Assembly: GCF_024055665.1 (NCBI RefSeq)
Contig: NZ_JAMXMC010000007.1
Span: 62,001 to 126,000, forward strand
DNA length: 64,000 nucleotides
Direction: 5' to 3'
From: Ideonella oryzae
Lineage (GTDB): Bacteria > Pseudomonadota > Gammaproteobacteria > Burkholderiales > Burkholderiaceae_C
Program-made: the position numbers and the translations under genes
Notes under the pieces: generated by a model
What the model was told of the DNA's origin: nothing
The model's database searches: none
What the model saw: the letters and a program-made list of their open reading frames with translations, nothing else
Shown: piece after piece, positions 55,773 to 64,000 of the stretch
Position numbering within the stretch: the stretch's first letter is position 1
Layout of the letters: each line of letters begins with the position of its first letter

Positions 55773-57239
55773 ATGTCGACTGGAATCCGCGCGACGCTGG
55801 TGACCTTGCTGGTCACGACCTTGACGGCCTGCGGCGGTGGCTCGGGCGCCTCGGTCGCGGCGCCCTCCACACCTTCGACGCCTTCGACACCCTCCACGCC
55901 CGCCGGCCCCGTGACGGCCGCCCTCGCCGCCTCCCGCGTCTCGGGCATCGCCCCGCTGGCCGTTCAGTTCGACGCCACCGGCACGACCACCACCCTGGGT
56001 CTGGATTCCTTCCGCGAGTTGAACTACGCCTTCAACTTCGGCGACGACCGCGGCCTGACCTGGGCCGTGTCAGGCCTGCCCAAGAACACCGAGACCGGCG
56101 GCCCCATCGCCGCCCATGTCTTTGATGTGGCGGGGACCTACACCGTTCAGGTCACGGCCACAGACCCCGCAACCGGCAACCAGGCCAGCACCGCAGTGAC
56201 GGTCACCGTCACCTCGCCAGACAGCGCCTACGGCGGCACCCAGACCGTCTGCATCTCTGGCGCAGGCCGCTACACCGGTTGCCCAGCGGGCGCCGCCAAG
56301 GCCACCGGTCTGCCCACCGGCACCGGCTGGAATGGCAAGCGGGTGCTGCTGGCCCGGGGCGAGAGCTTTGGCGACATCGACATCCCGGACGGCAATGCCG
56401 GCGTGCAGGTGGGCAGCTTCGGGACGGGCGCGCTGCCCGTGGTCAGCGCCGTGGGCATCGGCGACACGCGCCCGCAGACGGCCAACTTCGCCACCGACAT
56501 CGCCGTCATGGACCTGGCCGTGGCCAACGGTGTGACGCAGAGCCTGGGCAAGCAGGTCCTGCTCTATCGGCTCGACCTGAGCTCGGCCAGCGACAACCAC
56601 AGCATCTACACCGGCGGCATGAGCTACTGGGCCCAGGCCGATCCCTACCGCGTGGTGCCCACCAGCGCCTTCTACTATGCCCAGCAGATCTTCGTGGTGG
56701 AGAACACCGTCACCGGCTCGTTCAACGACGGCGGCTACAACTTCTATGGCGACGGGTCCCAGTACGCCATGCTGGGCAATGTGATGGGCATCTCCAAGTA
56801 CCACACCGCCCGCTTCACCAAGCTGCGCAAGGCCATCGTGGCGCACAACGAGCTCAAGGGCATCAACCCGGCGGGCATCTACCACAGCCTCAAGCTGCAC
56901 AGCGGCGGCCTGACGCCCTACACGGATGCCTATGTCGACGACGCCTGGTATTCAGACCAGGTGGTGGTCTCGCACAACCTCTTCGGCAACGCGGCCGACA
57001 CCAACCAATGGACGGTGGCCATCAGCCCGGAAAACGACAGCTCGGCCGAAGGCATCCAGAACGTCCTGGTGCAGTCGAACACCTTTGTGCGCAACGCACG
57101 CACCTCACTGGACCTGGTGCTGGGCGGCCGCTCGCTCACCTACCGGAACAACACCGCCAGCGGAGGCGCCATCCTGGAAGACCAGGGCCACACCGGCGCC
57201 TTGCCGGCCTCCTGGGTGGGGCCGTACTACAGCCATTGA
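55773..57239 (+). CDS. Secreted lipoprotein with PKD domain and probable beta-helix
   Basis: A 488-aa surface or secreted lipoprotein of unknown function. The signal is MSTGIRATLVTLLVTTLTAC with the lipobox LTAC, then a Gly/Ser linker and repeated STPSTPSTP. A PKD-like domain follows (about 45-145: AASRVSGIAPLAVQFDATGT, HVFDVAGTYTVQVTATDPATGN). The rest (about 160-480) is rich in Asn, Gly and Val with regular short beta repeats (VVENTVTGSFNDGGYNFYGDG, VVVSHNLFGNAADTN, VLVQSNTFVRNA), typical of right-handed parallel beta-helices such as polysaccharide lyases. No catalytic triad is evident. ATG 55761 is an alternative start. Confidence 0.75.
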   Translation: MSTGIRATLVTLLVTTLTACGGGSGASVAAPSTPSTPSTPSTPAGPVTAALAASRVSGIAPLAVQFDATGTTTTLGLDSFRELNYAFNFGDDRGLTWAVSGLPKNTETGGPIAAHVFDVAGTYTVQVTATDPATGNQASTAVTVTVTSPDSAYGGTQTVCISGAGRYTGCPAGAAKATGLPTGTGWNGKRVLLARGESFGDIDIPDGNAGVQVGSFGTGALPVVSAVGIGDTRPQTANFATDIAVMDLAVANGVTQSLGKQVLLYRLDLSSASDNHSIYTGGMSYWAQADPYRVVPTSAFYYAQQIFVVENTVTGSFNDGGYNFYGDGSQYAMLGNVMGISKYHTARFTKLRKAIVAHNELKGINPAGIYHSLKLHSGGLTPYTDAYVDDAWYSDQVVVSHNLFGNAADTNQWTVAISPENDSSAEGIQNVLVQSNTFVRNARTSLDLVLGGRSLTYRNNTASGGAILEDQGHTGALPASWVGPYYSH

Positions 57240-57260
57240 GCCTCCCCTGAGTCCCCGCGC

Positions 57261-58127
57261 TCACCAGCGCATCAAGGCCTGCCCCATCTTCACCCGCGTC
57301 CCCACCGCGATGCCCTCGGCCAGCGTGAAGCCCGGGGGCGCGAACACGATGATGGTGGAGCCGTGCTGGAACCAGCCCAGGTCCTGGCCCTTGGTGACGT
57401 GGGCGTCGCAGGGCAGCTCGTCCGGCCCGCGGTAGCGGGTGTGCAGCAGCAGGTCCATGAACTTCAGGCGCAGGCTGGCCACCAGCACCGCGGCCACCGG
57501 CACCAGGGCCAGCGGGTGGCCACCGCGGTCCAGCCTCAGGTGGATGGCCGCGCGCTCGTTCTTGCAGAACAGGCGCTCCACCCGCTTGAGCGCGATGGGG
57601 TTGACGTTCCAGGTGTCGCCGGCGATGTGGGTCACATGCTGCACCGTGCCATCGGCCGGCGCGTGGAAGTGGTGGTACATCGCCGAGGTCAGCCGCAGCG
57701 TGACGAAGACGCCGTCGCGGTAGGGCGCCGCCCGCTCGGCGTGGCCGAACAGATCGGCCACCGTGTACGGAAAGCCCTTGGCCTGCCAGACCTGGCCGTC
57801 CTGCACCGTGCCGCAGGCACCCACGATGGCATCGCAGGGGCTGGCCAGCACGGCCGGGTCCGCGTCCACCGTGCGGGCCCCGTCCTTCAGCTCCCGCACA
57901 AAGCAGTCGTGCAGGCTGTCGAAGCGCTGCTGCCTGGCCTCGCTCAGGTCCAGCTCGGTGAACAGCCGCCACACGCCGATGGACAGCCGCGCCAGCAGCG
58001 GGCTGCGGATCTGGCTGAACCAGCCCATCGCGTGGGTGGCCGCCAGACGGGGAATCCGGTTGGTCAGCAGGAAGTTCAGGTCCTCCTGTTGCAGCAGGCG
58101 GTCACGCCAGGTACGCAGCACTTTCAT
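57261..58127 (-). CDS. psd: Phosphatidylserine decarboxylase
   Basis: A 288-aa pro-enzyme that makes phosphatidylethanolamine at the inner membrane. The self-cleavage site is HGST, with Ser257 becoming the pyruvoyl group and leaving a 32-residue alpha chain (STIIVFAPPGF...). The catalytic His is in AMYHHFHAPADGTVQHVTHIAGD, and SPCDAIVGACGTV is conserved. ATG 58127 gives MKVLRTWRDRLLQQEDLNFLLTNRIPR, the normal N-terminus; further in-frame codons extend into the divergent gene. A membrane-anchored aminotransferase is divergent, 65 bp away. It converges with the lipoprotein gene. Confidence 0.92.
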   Translation of the reverse strand: MKVLRTWRDRLLQQEDLNFLLTNRIPRLAATHAMGWFSQIRSPLLARLSIGVWRLFTELDLSEARQQRFDSLHDCFVRELKDGARTVDADPAVLASPCDAIVGACGTVQDGQVWQAKGFPYTVADLFGHAERAAPYRDGVFVTLRLTSAMYHHFHAPADGTVQHVTHIAGDTWNVNPIALKRVERLFCKNERAAIHLRLDRGGHPLALVPVAAVLVASLRLKFMDLLLHTRYRGPDELPCDAHVTKGQDLGWFQHGSTIIVFAPPGFTLAEGIAVGTRVKMGQALMRW

Positions 58128-58192
58128 GGGGATGTCAACAGCAGCGGGTACAGATACGCCTTTGGGAGCAGTCTCCCAGGACGATGTGACAA

Positions 58193-59848
58193 ATGAACGA
58201 GACCCTGACCCTGAGCGCCGTGGCCGCGGCCGCCTTGCTGACCCTGGCACCGAAGGTGGTTCGCCGCCTGCAGCTGTCGATGGCCAAGCACCCCTCGCTG
58301 ACCGGCCACTCGCGCATGGCGCAGCGGGTGGCCCGGCTGCTGCCCGGCTATGCCTATGACACCGAGCAGTTCTTCGGCTGCGACAACGCCCCCGCCGACG
58401 TGCAGGCCCGGCGCCGCCAGGGCTTCGCCGCCCTGGCCCAGCGCCTGGGCGAGCAGCACGCCCGCTCCATCGCCTGGACGGACGCGCTGCGCCCCGGCCT
58501 GTCGGACCTGCAGTTCACCAGCCAGTACCGCGTGCCCTTCCAGTTCAGCCCCTACCTGCGCCAGCGCATCAAGCTGGGCAATGTGGGCGTGGCCACGCAG
58601 GGCAGCACCCTGACCGACCTGGACGGCCAGGTCTATGACGACCTGACTGGCTCCTACGGCGTCAACCTCTTCGGCCACGACGTCTACAAGCGCCTGATCG
58701 CCCAGGGCAGCGCCCTGGTGCAGGACTATGGCCCGGTGCTGGGCACCCTGCACCCCTGCGTGGCCGGCAATGTGGAACGGCTGCGGCGCCTGTCGGGCCT
58801 GGACGAGGTGAGCTTCCACATGTCCGGCACCGAGGCGGTGATGCAGGCCGTGCGCCTGGCCCGTTACCACACCAAGAAACGCCACCTGGTGCGCTTCTGC
58901 GGCGCGTACCACGGCTGGTGGGAGGACGTGCAGCCCGGCCCCGGCAACCCCCTGCCCCCGCGCGAGACCTACACCCTGCGCGACCAGGATGAGCGCAGCC
59001 TGCACGTGCTGCGCACCCGCAACGACATCGCCTGCGTGCTGATCAACCCGCTGCAGGCCCTGCACCCCAACAAGGCCGCGCCGGGCGACTCGTCCCTGGT
59101 GGACAGCTCGCGCCGCGCCCACTTCGACCGTGCCGCCACCACCGCCTGGCTGAAGCAGCTGCGCCAGGTCTGCACCGAGCGCGGCATCGTGCTGATCTTC
59201 GACGAGGTCTTCATGGGTTTTCGACTGGGCCGCGGCGGCGCGCAGGAATACTTCGGCGTGCAGGCCGACATGGTCACCTACGGCAAGACCCTGGGCGGCG
59301 GTCTGCCGGTGGGCGTGGTCTGCGGCCGCCGTGAGCTGATGCGCCGCTTCAACGACGCCCACCCGGCCGACATCTGCTTCGCCCGCGGCACCTTCAACGC
59401 CCATCCCTACGTGATGGCCTCGATGGCCGCCTTCCTGGACTACCTGGACACGCCCGAAGCCGAGGCGATGTACGCCCGCTTCGACACCGTGCAGGACGCG
59501 CGCGCGGCCCGACTCAACGAGCGGCTGGCCGTGGCCGGCCTGCCGGTGCGGGTGGCCAACATGACCAGCGTCTGGACCGTCATGTACACCCAGCCCTCGC
59601 GCTACAACTGGATGCTGCAGTTCTACCTGCGCGACCAGGGCCTGCTGCTGAGCTGGGTGGGCACCGGCCGCCTGATCTTCAACCTGGCCACCACCGACGA
59701 GGACTTCGAGCGCATCGCCAGCCGTTTCGTCGCCGCGGGCCAGGCCATGCAGGCCGACGGCTGGTGGTGGCAGGCCCCCGGCCAGAGCGACAAGGGCATC
59801 CGCCGCGGTATCCTGCGCGAACTGATCGCCCACTGGCGCAAGCGCTGA
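58193..59848 (+). CDS. Membrane-anchored class III (GSA-like) PLP aminotransferase
   Basis: A 551-aa PLP enzyme related to glutamate-1-semialdehyde aminomutase. The core (about 110-530) shows DLDGQVYDDLTGSYGVNLFGH, SFHMSGTEAVMQAVRLARYHT, IFDEVFMGFRLGRGG and the PLP lysine K365 in TYGKTLGGGLPVG. It is about 120 residues longer than HemL. The extension starts with a hydrophobic segment (LTLSAVAAAALLTLAPKVV) that should anchor it in the membrane, followed by a basic helix. A HemL role is unlikely because of this anchor and the psd neighbour. The substrate is unknown; an amino-lipid or cell-envelope amine is inferred. Confidence 0.8.
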   Translation: MNETLTLSAVAAAALLTLAPKVVRRLQLSMAKHPSLTGHSRMAQRVARLLPGYAYDTEQFFGCDNAPADVQARRRQGFAALAQRLGEQHARSIAWTDALRPGLSDLQFTSQYRVPFQFSPYLRQRIKLGNVGVATQGSTLTDLDGQVYDDLTGSYGVNLFGHDVYKRLIAQGSALVQDYGPVLGTLHPCVAGNVERLRRLSGLDEVSFHMSGTEAVMQAVRLARYHTKKRHLVRFCGAYHGWWEDVQPGPGNPLPPRETYTLRDQDERSLHVLRTRNDIACVLINPLQALHPNKAAPGDSSLVDSSRRAHFDRAATTAWLKQLRQVCTERGIVLIFDEVFMGFRLGRGGAQEYFGVQADMVTYGKTLGGGLPVGVVCGRRELMRRFNDAHPADICFARGTFNAHPYVMASMAAFLDYLDTPEAEAMYARFDTVQDARAARLNERLAVAGLPVRVANMTSVWTVMYTQPSRYNWMLQFYLRDQGLLLSWVGTGRLIFNLATTDEDFERIASRFVAAGQAMQADGWWWQAPGQSDKGIRRGILRELIAHWRKR

Positions 59849-59882
59849 ATCGTGCTCGCGGAGGTGGCTGAATACCTCGTCC

Positions 59883-60365
59883 ATGCCACCGCCCTATCTC
59901 GGTCATTGCCTCTGCGGCCAGGTCCAGTTCCAGTTGAACGCCGAACCGCTCACCTGCTACGCCTGCCACTGCCGGGATTGCCAACGCCGAACCGGCGGCG
60001 CCATGCGACTGGTCCTGTGGGTGGCCCGGCAAAACCTGCAGGTGCTTGCGGGCGAGGCAGTGCTGCTGACGTTTCATGGCAGCCCGGGCCGACCGCGGCG
60101 AGCCCGGGCCTGTGCTGCGTGCGACACCCGGCTGTGGGCCGAACCGGCCGCGCAGCCTGATCTCGCCATCCTGTTTCCTGGCACGCTGAAGGAATCCCAC
60201 CGCTTCAGCCCGATCGCACACCTGTGGGTCCGCAGCGCCCTGCCCTGGGTCATCCTGCCGGAAGACGTGGCCAGGTTCGACACGCAGCCCAGCGATCCAG
60301 GTGAGCTCATTCGCCTGTGGCAGGCTGCCCATGGCAACACCTCCTCGGCGATGCCTGGGTCATGA
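59883..60365 (+). CDS. GFA-domain zinc protein
   Basis: A 160-aa protein of the GFA/CENP-V family. Zinc ligands are GHCLCGQVQFQL, CYACHCRDCQRRTGGAM and CAACDTRLW, the standard seven-cysteine layout. The best-known member is glutathione-dependent formaldehyde-activating enzyme, but most family members have unknown activity. It follows the aminotransferase by 34 bp and precedes the nucleotidyltransferase-like gene by 10 bp, so the three may be cotranscribed. Confidence 0.85.
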   Translation: MPPPYLGHCLCGQVQFQLNAEPLTCYACHCRDCQRRTGGAMRLVLWVARQNLQVLAGEAVLLTFHGSPGRPRRARACAACDTRLWAEPAAQPDLAILFPGTLKESHRFSPIAHLWVRSALPWVILPEDVARFDTQPSDPGELIRLWQAAHGNTSSAMPGS

Positions 60366-60375
60366 CGAACCGCAC

Positions 60376-60960
60376 ATGCCATCGTCACAGAATGCATTGA
60401 CCGACCGGCTCGTCGAGCTGGTGCGACAGTCGGCGTGGTTCATGGAAGCGCTTGTGGCGGTCCGGGCACTCGGCCTGCCCTCCTGGTGCATCGGCGCCGG
60501 TGCTGTGCGCAATCTGGTTTGGGATGCCTTGCACCAGCACGCCGCCCCATCCGCCTTGTCGGACATCGACGTGGCCTACTTCGACGAAGCCGACCTCACG
60601 CCAGCGCGCGACGCGGCGCTGCAGCGCAGCCTGTCATTGAGCCACCCCGATCTGCCATGGGAAGTGACCAATCAGGCGGGCGTTCACCTGTGGTTCGAGC
60701 AGCACTTCGGCCATCCGGTCGCCCCCCTCCGATCACTCGAAGAAGCTGTTGGAACCTGGCCGGAGTACGCCACCTCGGTGGGCCTCACGCTGCGGCCCGA
60801 CGGCACGCTCCAGGTCATCGCGCCGCACGGGCTTCAGGACCTCTTCGACATCGTGGTGAGACGCAACCCGACACGGGTCAACGTCACCACCTATCGCCAG
60901 CGCACCGCAAGCAAGCGCTACGCCGAGCGCTGGTCCAAAGTCCGGATCATTCCCTGCTGA
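60376..60960 (+). CDS. Nucleotidyltransferase family protein (DUF925-like)
   Basis: A 194-aa protein with a nucleotidyltransferase-fold start (WCIGAGAVRNLVWDALHQH) and the acidic motif SDIDVAYFDEADL. A helical end follows (VNVTTYRQRTASKRYAERWSKV). These match a conserved bacterial family of unknown substrate. ATG 60376 is chosen because it precedes the conserved part; an open frame runs back into the GFA gene. A strong terminator follows 29 bp after its stop. Confidence 0.8.
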   Translation: MPSSQNALTDRLVELVRQSAWFMEALVAVRALGLPSWCIGAGAVRNLVWDALHQHAAPSALSDIDVAYFDEADLTPARDAALQRSLSLSHPDLPWEVTNQAGVHLWFEQHFGHPVAPLRSLEEAVGTWPEYATSVGLTLRPDGTLQVIAPHGLQDLFDIVVRRNPTRVNVTTYRQRTASKRYAERWSKVRIIPC

Positions 60961-60988
60961 GCGGGGCCCTGCCGCACGGAAGCAGCAA

Positions 60989-61020
60989 GGGCCCGCCGGC
61001 TTGCACCGGCGGGCCCTTTT
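60989..61020. terminator. Rho-independent terminator between convergent genes
   Basis: GGGCCCGCCGG and CCGGCGGGCCC form an 11-bp perfect GC stem with a 6-base loop, followed by TTTT. It ends the aminotransferase-GFA-nucleotidyltransferase unit and lies 22 bp from the stop of the convergent membrane-protein gene. Confidence 0.88.
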
Positions 61021-61041
61021 CGCAGAGGGCGCTCGCAGTCC

Positions 61042-61692
61042 TCAGGTCAGCGACACATCCTCGGCCTCATGGTCATGCTCGGCCACATGCGCCATCGGAT
61101 CCAGGCGCTGGCCGCGCAGCAGGTAGAAGGGCGACTTCCAGTACAGCATCACGTCATGCATCGGGTCGGTCAGGATCTTGCTCATCCAGCACAGGCCGGC
61201 CAGCGGGCCCTGCAGAAAGAACAGGTGCACGGTGCGGAACAGCAGGCCGCCGGCGCCCAGGGCCAGCCAGAAGATGCCCACGTCGTGCCAGTAGCCCGAC
61301 ACCAGCCCGCCCGTCTCGCCGGCGGGCTCGATCAGACCGAACAGGCTGGGCGACAGCGCCAGCAGCGCCGGCACCGCCACCCAAATGCCCATCAGCACCA
61401 CCTTGCGGCGCAGGTTGTAGCCCACCTTGACGTCTTCCTTGTACTGGAAGCTGACGTCGTTGACGCGGTCGTAGCCGCGCGGCTCGAAGAAGAAGTGGCC
61501 CGCCTGGCGGCTCACCATCGACACGCCCCAGCCCAGCAGGCCGGCCGCGGCCGGGTCCTTGAACAACAAAAAGTACGCCACCAGAAAGCTCAGTGCGCTG
61601 AGCAGGTGCAGCGACTGGTTGATGCGGCACTGGTGGTAGAAGCGATGGTCGTCCCAACGCTGCTCTCGCAGCAGCTTCATGAACTCGTTCAC
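61042..61692 (-). CDS. Multi-pass membrane protein, DUF962/Mpo1-like
   Basis: A 216-aa membrane protein with four or five helices (LHLLSALSFLVAYFLLF, VVLMGIWVAVPALLALS, WHDVGIFWLALGAGGLLF). The HFFFE segment in SRQAGHFFFEPRGYDRVNDVSF, with other conserved His/Asp residues (FYHQCRINQSLHLL, DPMHDVMLYWKSPFYLLRG), recalls DUF962/Mpo1 proteins, whose yeast member is a lipid dioxygenase. The match is partial, so the family call is tentative. GTG 61692 follows GGAG; ATG 61680 is the alternative. Confidence 0.5.
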   Translation of the reverse strand: MNEFMKLLREQRWDDHRFYHQCRINQSLHLLSALSFLVAYFLLFKDPAAAGLLGWGVSMVSRQAGHFFFEPRGYDRVNDVSFQYKEDVKVGYNLRRKVVLMGIWVAVPALLALSPSLFGLIEPAGETGGLVSGYWHDVGIFWLALGAGGLLFRTVHLFFLQGPLAGLCWMSKILTDPMHDVMLYWKSPFYLLRGQRLDPMAHVAEHDHEAEDVSLT

Positions 61693-61822
61693 CGGGTCAG
61701 CTCCAAGAAAAATGAGTGACCGGAGCATGACGAGGCTTGATGAAGCTGCCGTGACGATCTCCCTGCGTGTGGTGGGGTTGCACCGTCATCGGATTGTTGC
61801 GAAGCGTGCTCACCATGGGCGC

Positions 61823-63076
61823 ATGCGCCCTGACAACACCGTTGCCGACATCGTCGTGGACGACTACCCCGCCCAGCGACGTTCGCTGCGCATCGCGGTG
61901 GTCACCGAAACCTACCCGCCCGAGGTCAACGGCGTGGCCCGCACCATCGCCAGCGTGGTGGAAGGGCTGCGGGCGCACAACCACGACCTGCAGCTCATCC
62001 GCCCGGGGCAGAAGAAGGGCGAGCGCGCCATCGACGGCGAGAGCTTCCACGAGGTGCTGATGCGCGGCCTGCCCATCCCGCGCTATCCGCAGCTGCGCAT
62101 GGGCCTGACCTCCAAGCGCACGCTGGTCAAGCTCTGGTCCACCCAGCGGCCCGACATCGTGCACATCGCCACCGAAGGGCCGATGGGCTGGTCGGCCCTG
62201 CAGGCCGCGGCCCACCTGAAGATCCCGCTGTGCTCGGACTTCCGCACCAACTTCCACGCCTACAGCAAGCACTACGGCGTGGGCTGGCTGCACAAGCCCA
62301 TCATGGCCTACCTGCGCAAGTTCCATAACCTGACACAGTGCACGATGACGCCCGACGAGGGCCTGCGCCGCCAGCTCAGCGACTACGGCTTCCGCAACGT
62401 GGTCGTCGTCTCGCGCGGGGTGGACACGGTGTTGTTCAATCCGCTGCGCCGCAGCGCCGCGCTGCGCGAGCAGTGGGGCGTGGCCCCCGACGAGCTGGTG
62501 GTGCTGCACGTGGGCCGCATGGCCGCCGAGAAGAACCTGGGCACCCTGGTCGAGGCCTACGAGGCCCTGCGCCAGGCCCAACCACGTGCCCGCCTGGTGC
62601 TGGTGGGCGACGGCCCGGCCCGCAAGGAGATCCAGCAACGCCTGCCCGAGGCCATCTTCGCCGGCATGCGCCATGGCGAGGACCTGGCCGCCCACTACGC
62701 CAGCGCCGACCTGCTGCTCTTCCCCAGCCTGACCGAGACCTTCGGCAACGTCACGCCCGAGGCCATGGCCAGCGGCCTGCCGGTGCTGGCCTTCGACTAC
62801 GCGGCCGCGGCCCAGCTGGTGCGCCCGCAGCACTCGGGCATGCTCGCCCCCTTCGGCAACATGGCGGCCTTCCAGCGCATGGCGGTGGACCTGGCGCGCG
62901 ACCCGGAAGGCCTGCGCGTGATGGGCCAGAACGCCCGCCTGACCGCCGAGAGCCTGGGCTGGGAACGCATCATCGACCAGATCGAGCGCCTCTACGCCGA
63001 CCTGATCGCCGGCCGCCCTGTGCTGCGCACGGAGGCCGGCGCCGGCGTCAGCGCCTCACCGCTGGCCCGCGCCTGA
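61823..63076 (+). CDS. GT4-family glycosyltransferase
   Basis: A 417-aa GT-B fold retaining glycosyltransferase. The acceptor domain begins LRIAVVTETYPPEVNGVARTIASVVEGLRAHNHDLQLIRP. The donor domain has VVVVSRGVDTVLFNP, VVLHVGRMAAEKNLGTLVEAY, LVLVGDGPARKEI and the EX7E motif SLTETFGNVTPEAMASGLPV. It resembles bacterial mannosyl- and glucosyltransferases acting on diacylglycerol or phosphatidylinositol. ATG 61823 is used; in-frame upstream codons to 61679 lack homology. It lies near psd and an LplT-like flippase, consistent with glycolipid synthesis. Its end overlaps the convergent lplT by 21 bp. Confidence 0.87.
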   Translation: MRPDNTVADIVVDDYPAQRRSLRIAVVTETYPPEVNGVARTIASVVEGLRAHNHDLQLIRPGQKKGERAIDGESFHEVLMRGLPIPRYPQLRMGLTSKRTLVKLWSTQRPDIVHIATEGPMGWSALQAAAHLKIPLCSDFRTNFHAYSKHYGVGWLHKPIMAYLRKFHNLTQCTMTPDEGLRRQLSDYGFRNVVVVSRGVDTVLFNPLRRSAALREQWGVAPDELVVLHVGRMAAEKNLGTLVEAYEALRQAQPRARLVLVGDGPARKEIQQRLPEAIFAGMRHGEDLAAHYASADLLLFPSLTETFGNVTPEAMASGLPVLAFDYAAAAQLVRPQHSGMLAPFGNMAAFQRMAVDLARDPEGLRVMGQNARLTAESLGWERIIDQIERLYADLIAGRPVLRTEAGAGVSASPLARA

Positions 63077-64000
63077 GCATCCCGCGCCCAGACGCGCCTG
63101 GCGACGCAACGCGCGCCGCCGGGCCATCAGCACGAGCATGAAGGCGGCGATCAGCCCGCCAAAGCCCATCATCAGCGGCACCAGGGGCAGGGCCAGCGCA
63201 TGCAGGCCCGCATAGACGCCCAGCATCGTCAGCACGCTCAGGTTCTCGTTGAAGCCCTGCACGGCGATGGACCGCCCTGCGGTCAGCAGCTGGTGGCCGC
63301 GGTGCTGCAGCAGCGCATTCATCGGCACCACCAGGATGCCGCCCACCGCGCCGGTCAGCACCAGCAACGGCAGGGCCGGACCGAGCGTGGTGAGCGGCGC
63401 CACCGCCGCGATCAGCCCGCCCAGCGCCACGCCGGCCGGCAGCACGCGCAGGGCCCGGTGCAACGGCACGAAGCGCCCGGCCAGCGCGGCGCCGGCCACC
63501 ACGCCCAGCGCCACCACCGCCTGCAGGTAGGCGGCCCGGTCCAGGCCCAGCCCCACCCGTTCGGTGGCCCAGCGCAGCACCGCGAACTGCAGCACCCCGC
63601 CCACACCCCAGAACAGCGTGGTCACCGCCAGCGACAGGCCACCGGCCGCATCGCGCCACAGGCGACGGTGGGCAGCCCAGAAGTCCCGCGCCAGCGCCAC
63701 CGGGTGCCAGGCCGCCTCGGGGTAGCGGGCCCCGCTGTCGGGCACGCCCCACTGCAGCAGCGCGGCCAGGCCGTAGAGGCCCAGCAGCAGGCCCAGTGAC
63801 ACGTTCAGACCCAGCGCCAGCATCGGCGCCGACACCAGGCCCCCGCCCAGCACCGTGCCCAGCAGGGCCGCGCAGACGATGGAGACCTCGATCCAGCCAT
63901 TGGCCGCCACCAGCTGGTGCGGCGGCACCAGCTCGGTCACCAGGCCGTACTTGGCCGGCGCGTAGCCGGCCGCGCCCAGGCCCACCACCGCATAGGCCGC
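63056..64000 (-). CDS. lplT: LplT-like lysophospholipid transporter (5' part beyond window)
   Basis: About 314 codons of an MFS transporter whose reading frame runs off the right edge (start not seen). The segment VVGLGAAGYAPAKYGLVTELVPPHQLVAANGWIEVSIVCAALLGTVLGG is characteristic of LplT, and six or more helices follow, ending with VPLMMGFGGLIAAFMLVLMARRRALRRQ. LplT flips lysophosphatidylethanolamine inward for reacylation by Aas. With psd in the same 6 kb, this points to phosphatidylethanolamine turnover in this part of the window. Confidence 0.85.
   Translation of the reverse strand, partial: AAYAVVGLGAAGYAPAKYGLVTELVPPHQLVAANGWIEVSIVCAALLGTVLGGGLVSAPMLALGLNVSLGLLLGLYGLAALLQWGVPDSGARYPEAAWHPVALARDFWAAHRRLWRDAAGGLSLAVTTLFWGVGGVLQFAVLRWATERVGLGLDRAAYLQAVVALGVVAGAALAGRFVPLHRALRVLPAGVALGGLIAAVAPLTTLGPALPLLVLTGAVGGILVVPMNALLQHRGHQLLTAGRSIAVQGFNENLSVLTMLGVYAGLHALALPLVPLMMGFGGLIAAFMLVLMARRRALRRQARLGAGCSGAGQR

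Noticed and set aside
58193..59848. HemL (glutamate-1-semialdehyde aminomutase)
   Set aside because: The PLP core is related, but the protein is about 120 residues too long, has a membrane anchor and sits beside psd, not haem genes.

Overview
This 64 kb window is very GC-rich and densely packed. Genes are joined by ATGA or GTGA overlaps, GTG/TTG starts are frequent, and no insertion sequence, phage gene, tRNA, rRNA or CRISPR array was seen. The content points to a Burkholderiales chromosome, probably of the Ideonella/Rubrivivax/Leptothrix kind: an N-type ATPase operon, a cydP-cydA-cydB-cydX-ybgE operon, a CysB-type sulfate operon, AcoR-like sigma-54 activators and Irr/PerR-like Fur. The genus is inferred from gene content, not from a database search. 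Base composition looks uniform.

Layout. 1-4.8 kb: a cut lipoprotein gene, a YeiH-type exporter divergent from a LysR regulator, ssb, and a TPR-sulfotransferase. 4.8-10.8 kb: a catabolic module with a sigma-54 activator, a Baeyer-Villiger monooxygenase, a serine hydrolase and a convergent fumarylacetoacetase-family gene. Two identical-arm palindromes and a -24/-12 promoter tie the activator to the monooxygenase. 10.9-17 kb: a second sigma-54 activator divergent from the cytochrome bd operon, a degenerate metallo-beta-lactamase-fold gene and an AhpD-like gene. 17-18.9 kb: leuA, broken by a 13-bp tandem duplication, behind a leucine-rich leader peptide. 18.9-24.2 kb: a MarR-controlled AaeXAB-like aromatic-acid efflux operon. 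24.2-30.6 kb: an N-ATPase operon without atpR. 30.7-37.9 kb: an RND pump, an SQR-like flavoprotein, a DUF2892 protein, a CsoR-family repressor, an OsmC protein and a rhodanese. 37.9-43.9 kb: a two-component system with a Spy-like chaperone, a di-haem peroxidase, a Fur-family regulator, a DUF599 protein and a methyltransferase. 43.9-46.6 kb: a persulfide dioxygenase-like enzyme, a TDT/SLAC1 exporter and a thioredoxin-like protein. 46.7-55.5 kb: the sulfate ABC system, with gpx-gst inserted on the other strand, a hybrid sensor kinase and cysB. 55.7-64 kb: a PKD lipoprotein and an envelope/lipid group (phosphatidylserine decarboxylase, a membrane-anchored aminotransferase, a GT4 glycosyltransferase, an LplT-like flippase).

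The strongest unifying signal is sulfur. Three transcription units (AhpD-like; RND-SQR-CsoR-OsmC-rhodanese; persulfide dioxygenase-TDT exporter) are each preceded by the same ATACCC-N4-GGGTAT palindrome, an operator of the kind CsoR/CstR proteins bind. The CsoR-family protein encoded in the middle unit has two cysteines and no copper ligand set. I read this as a dispersed sulfide/persulfide-response regulon. It oxidises sulfide (SQR), moves sulfane sulfur (rhodanese), oxidises persulfide to sulfite (dioxygenase) and probably exports products (TDT channel, RND pump). It lies beside a CysB-type sulfate uptake regulon marked by its own near-identical promoter repeats.
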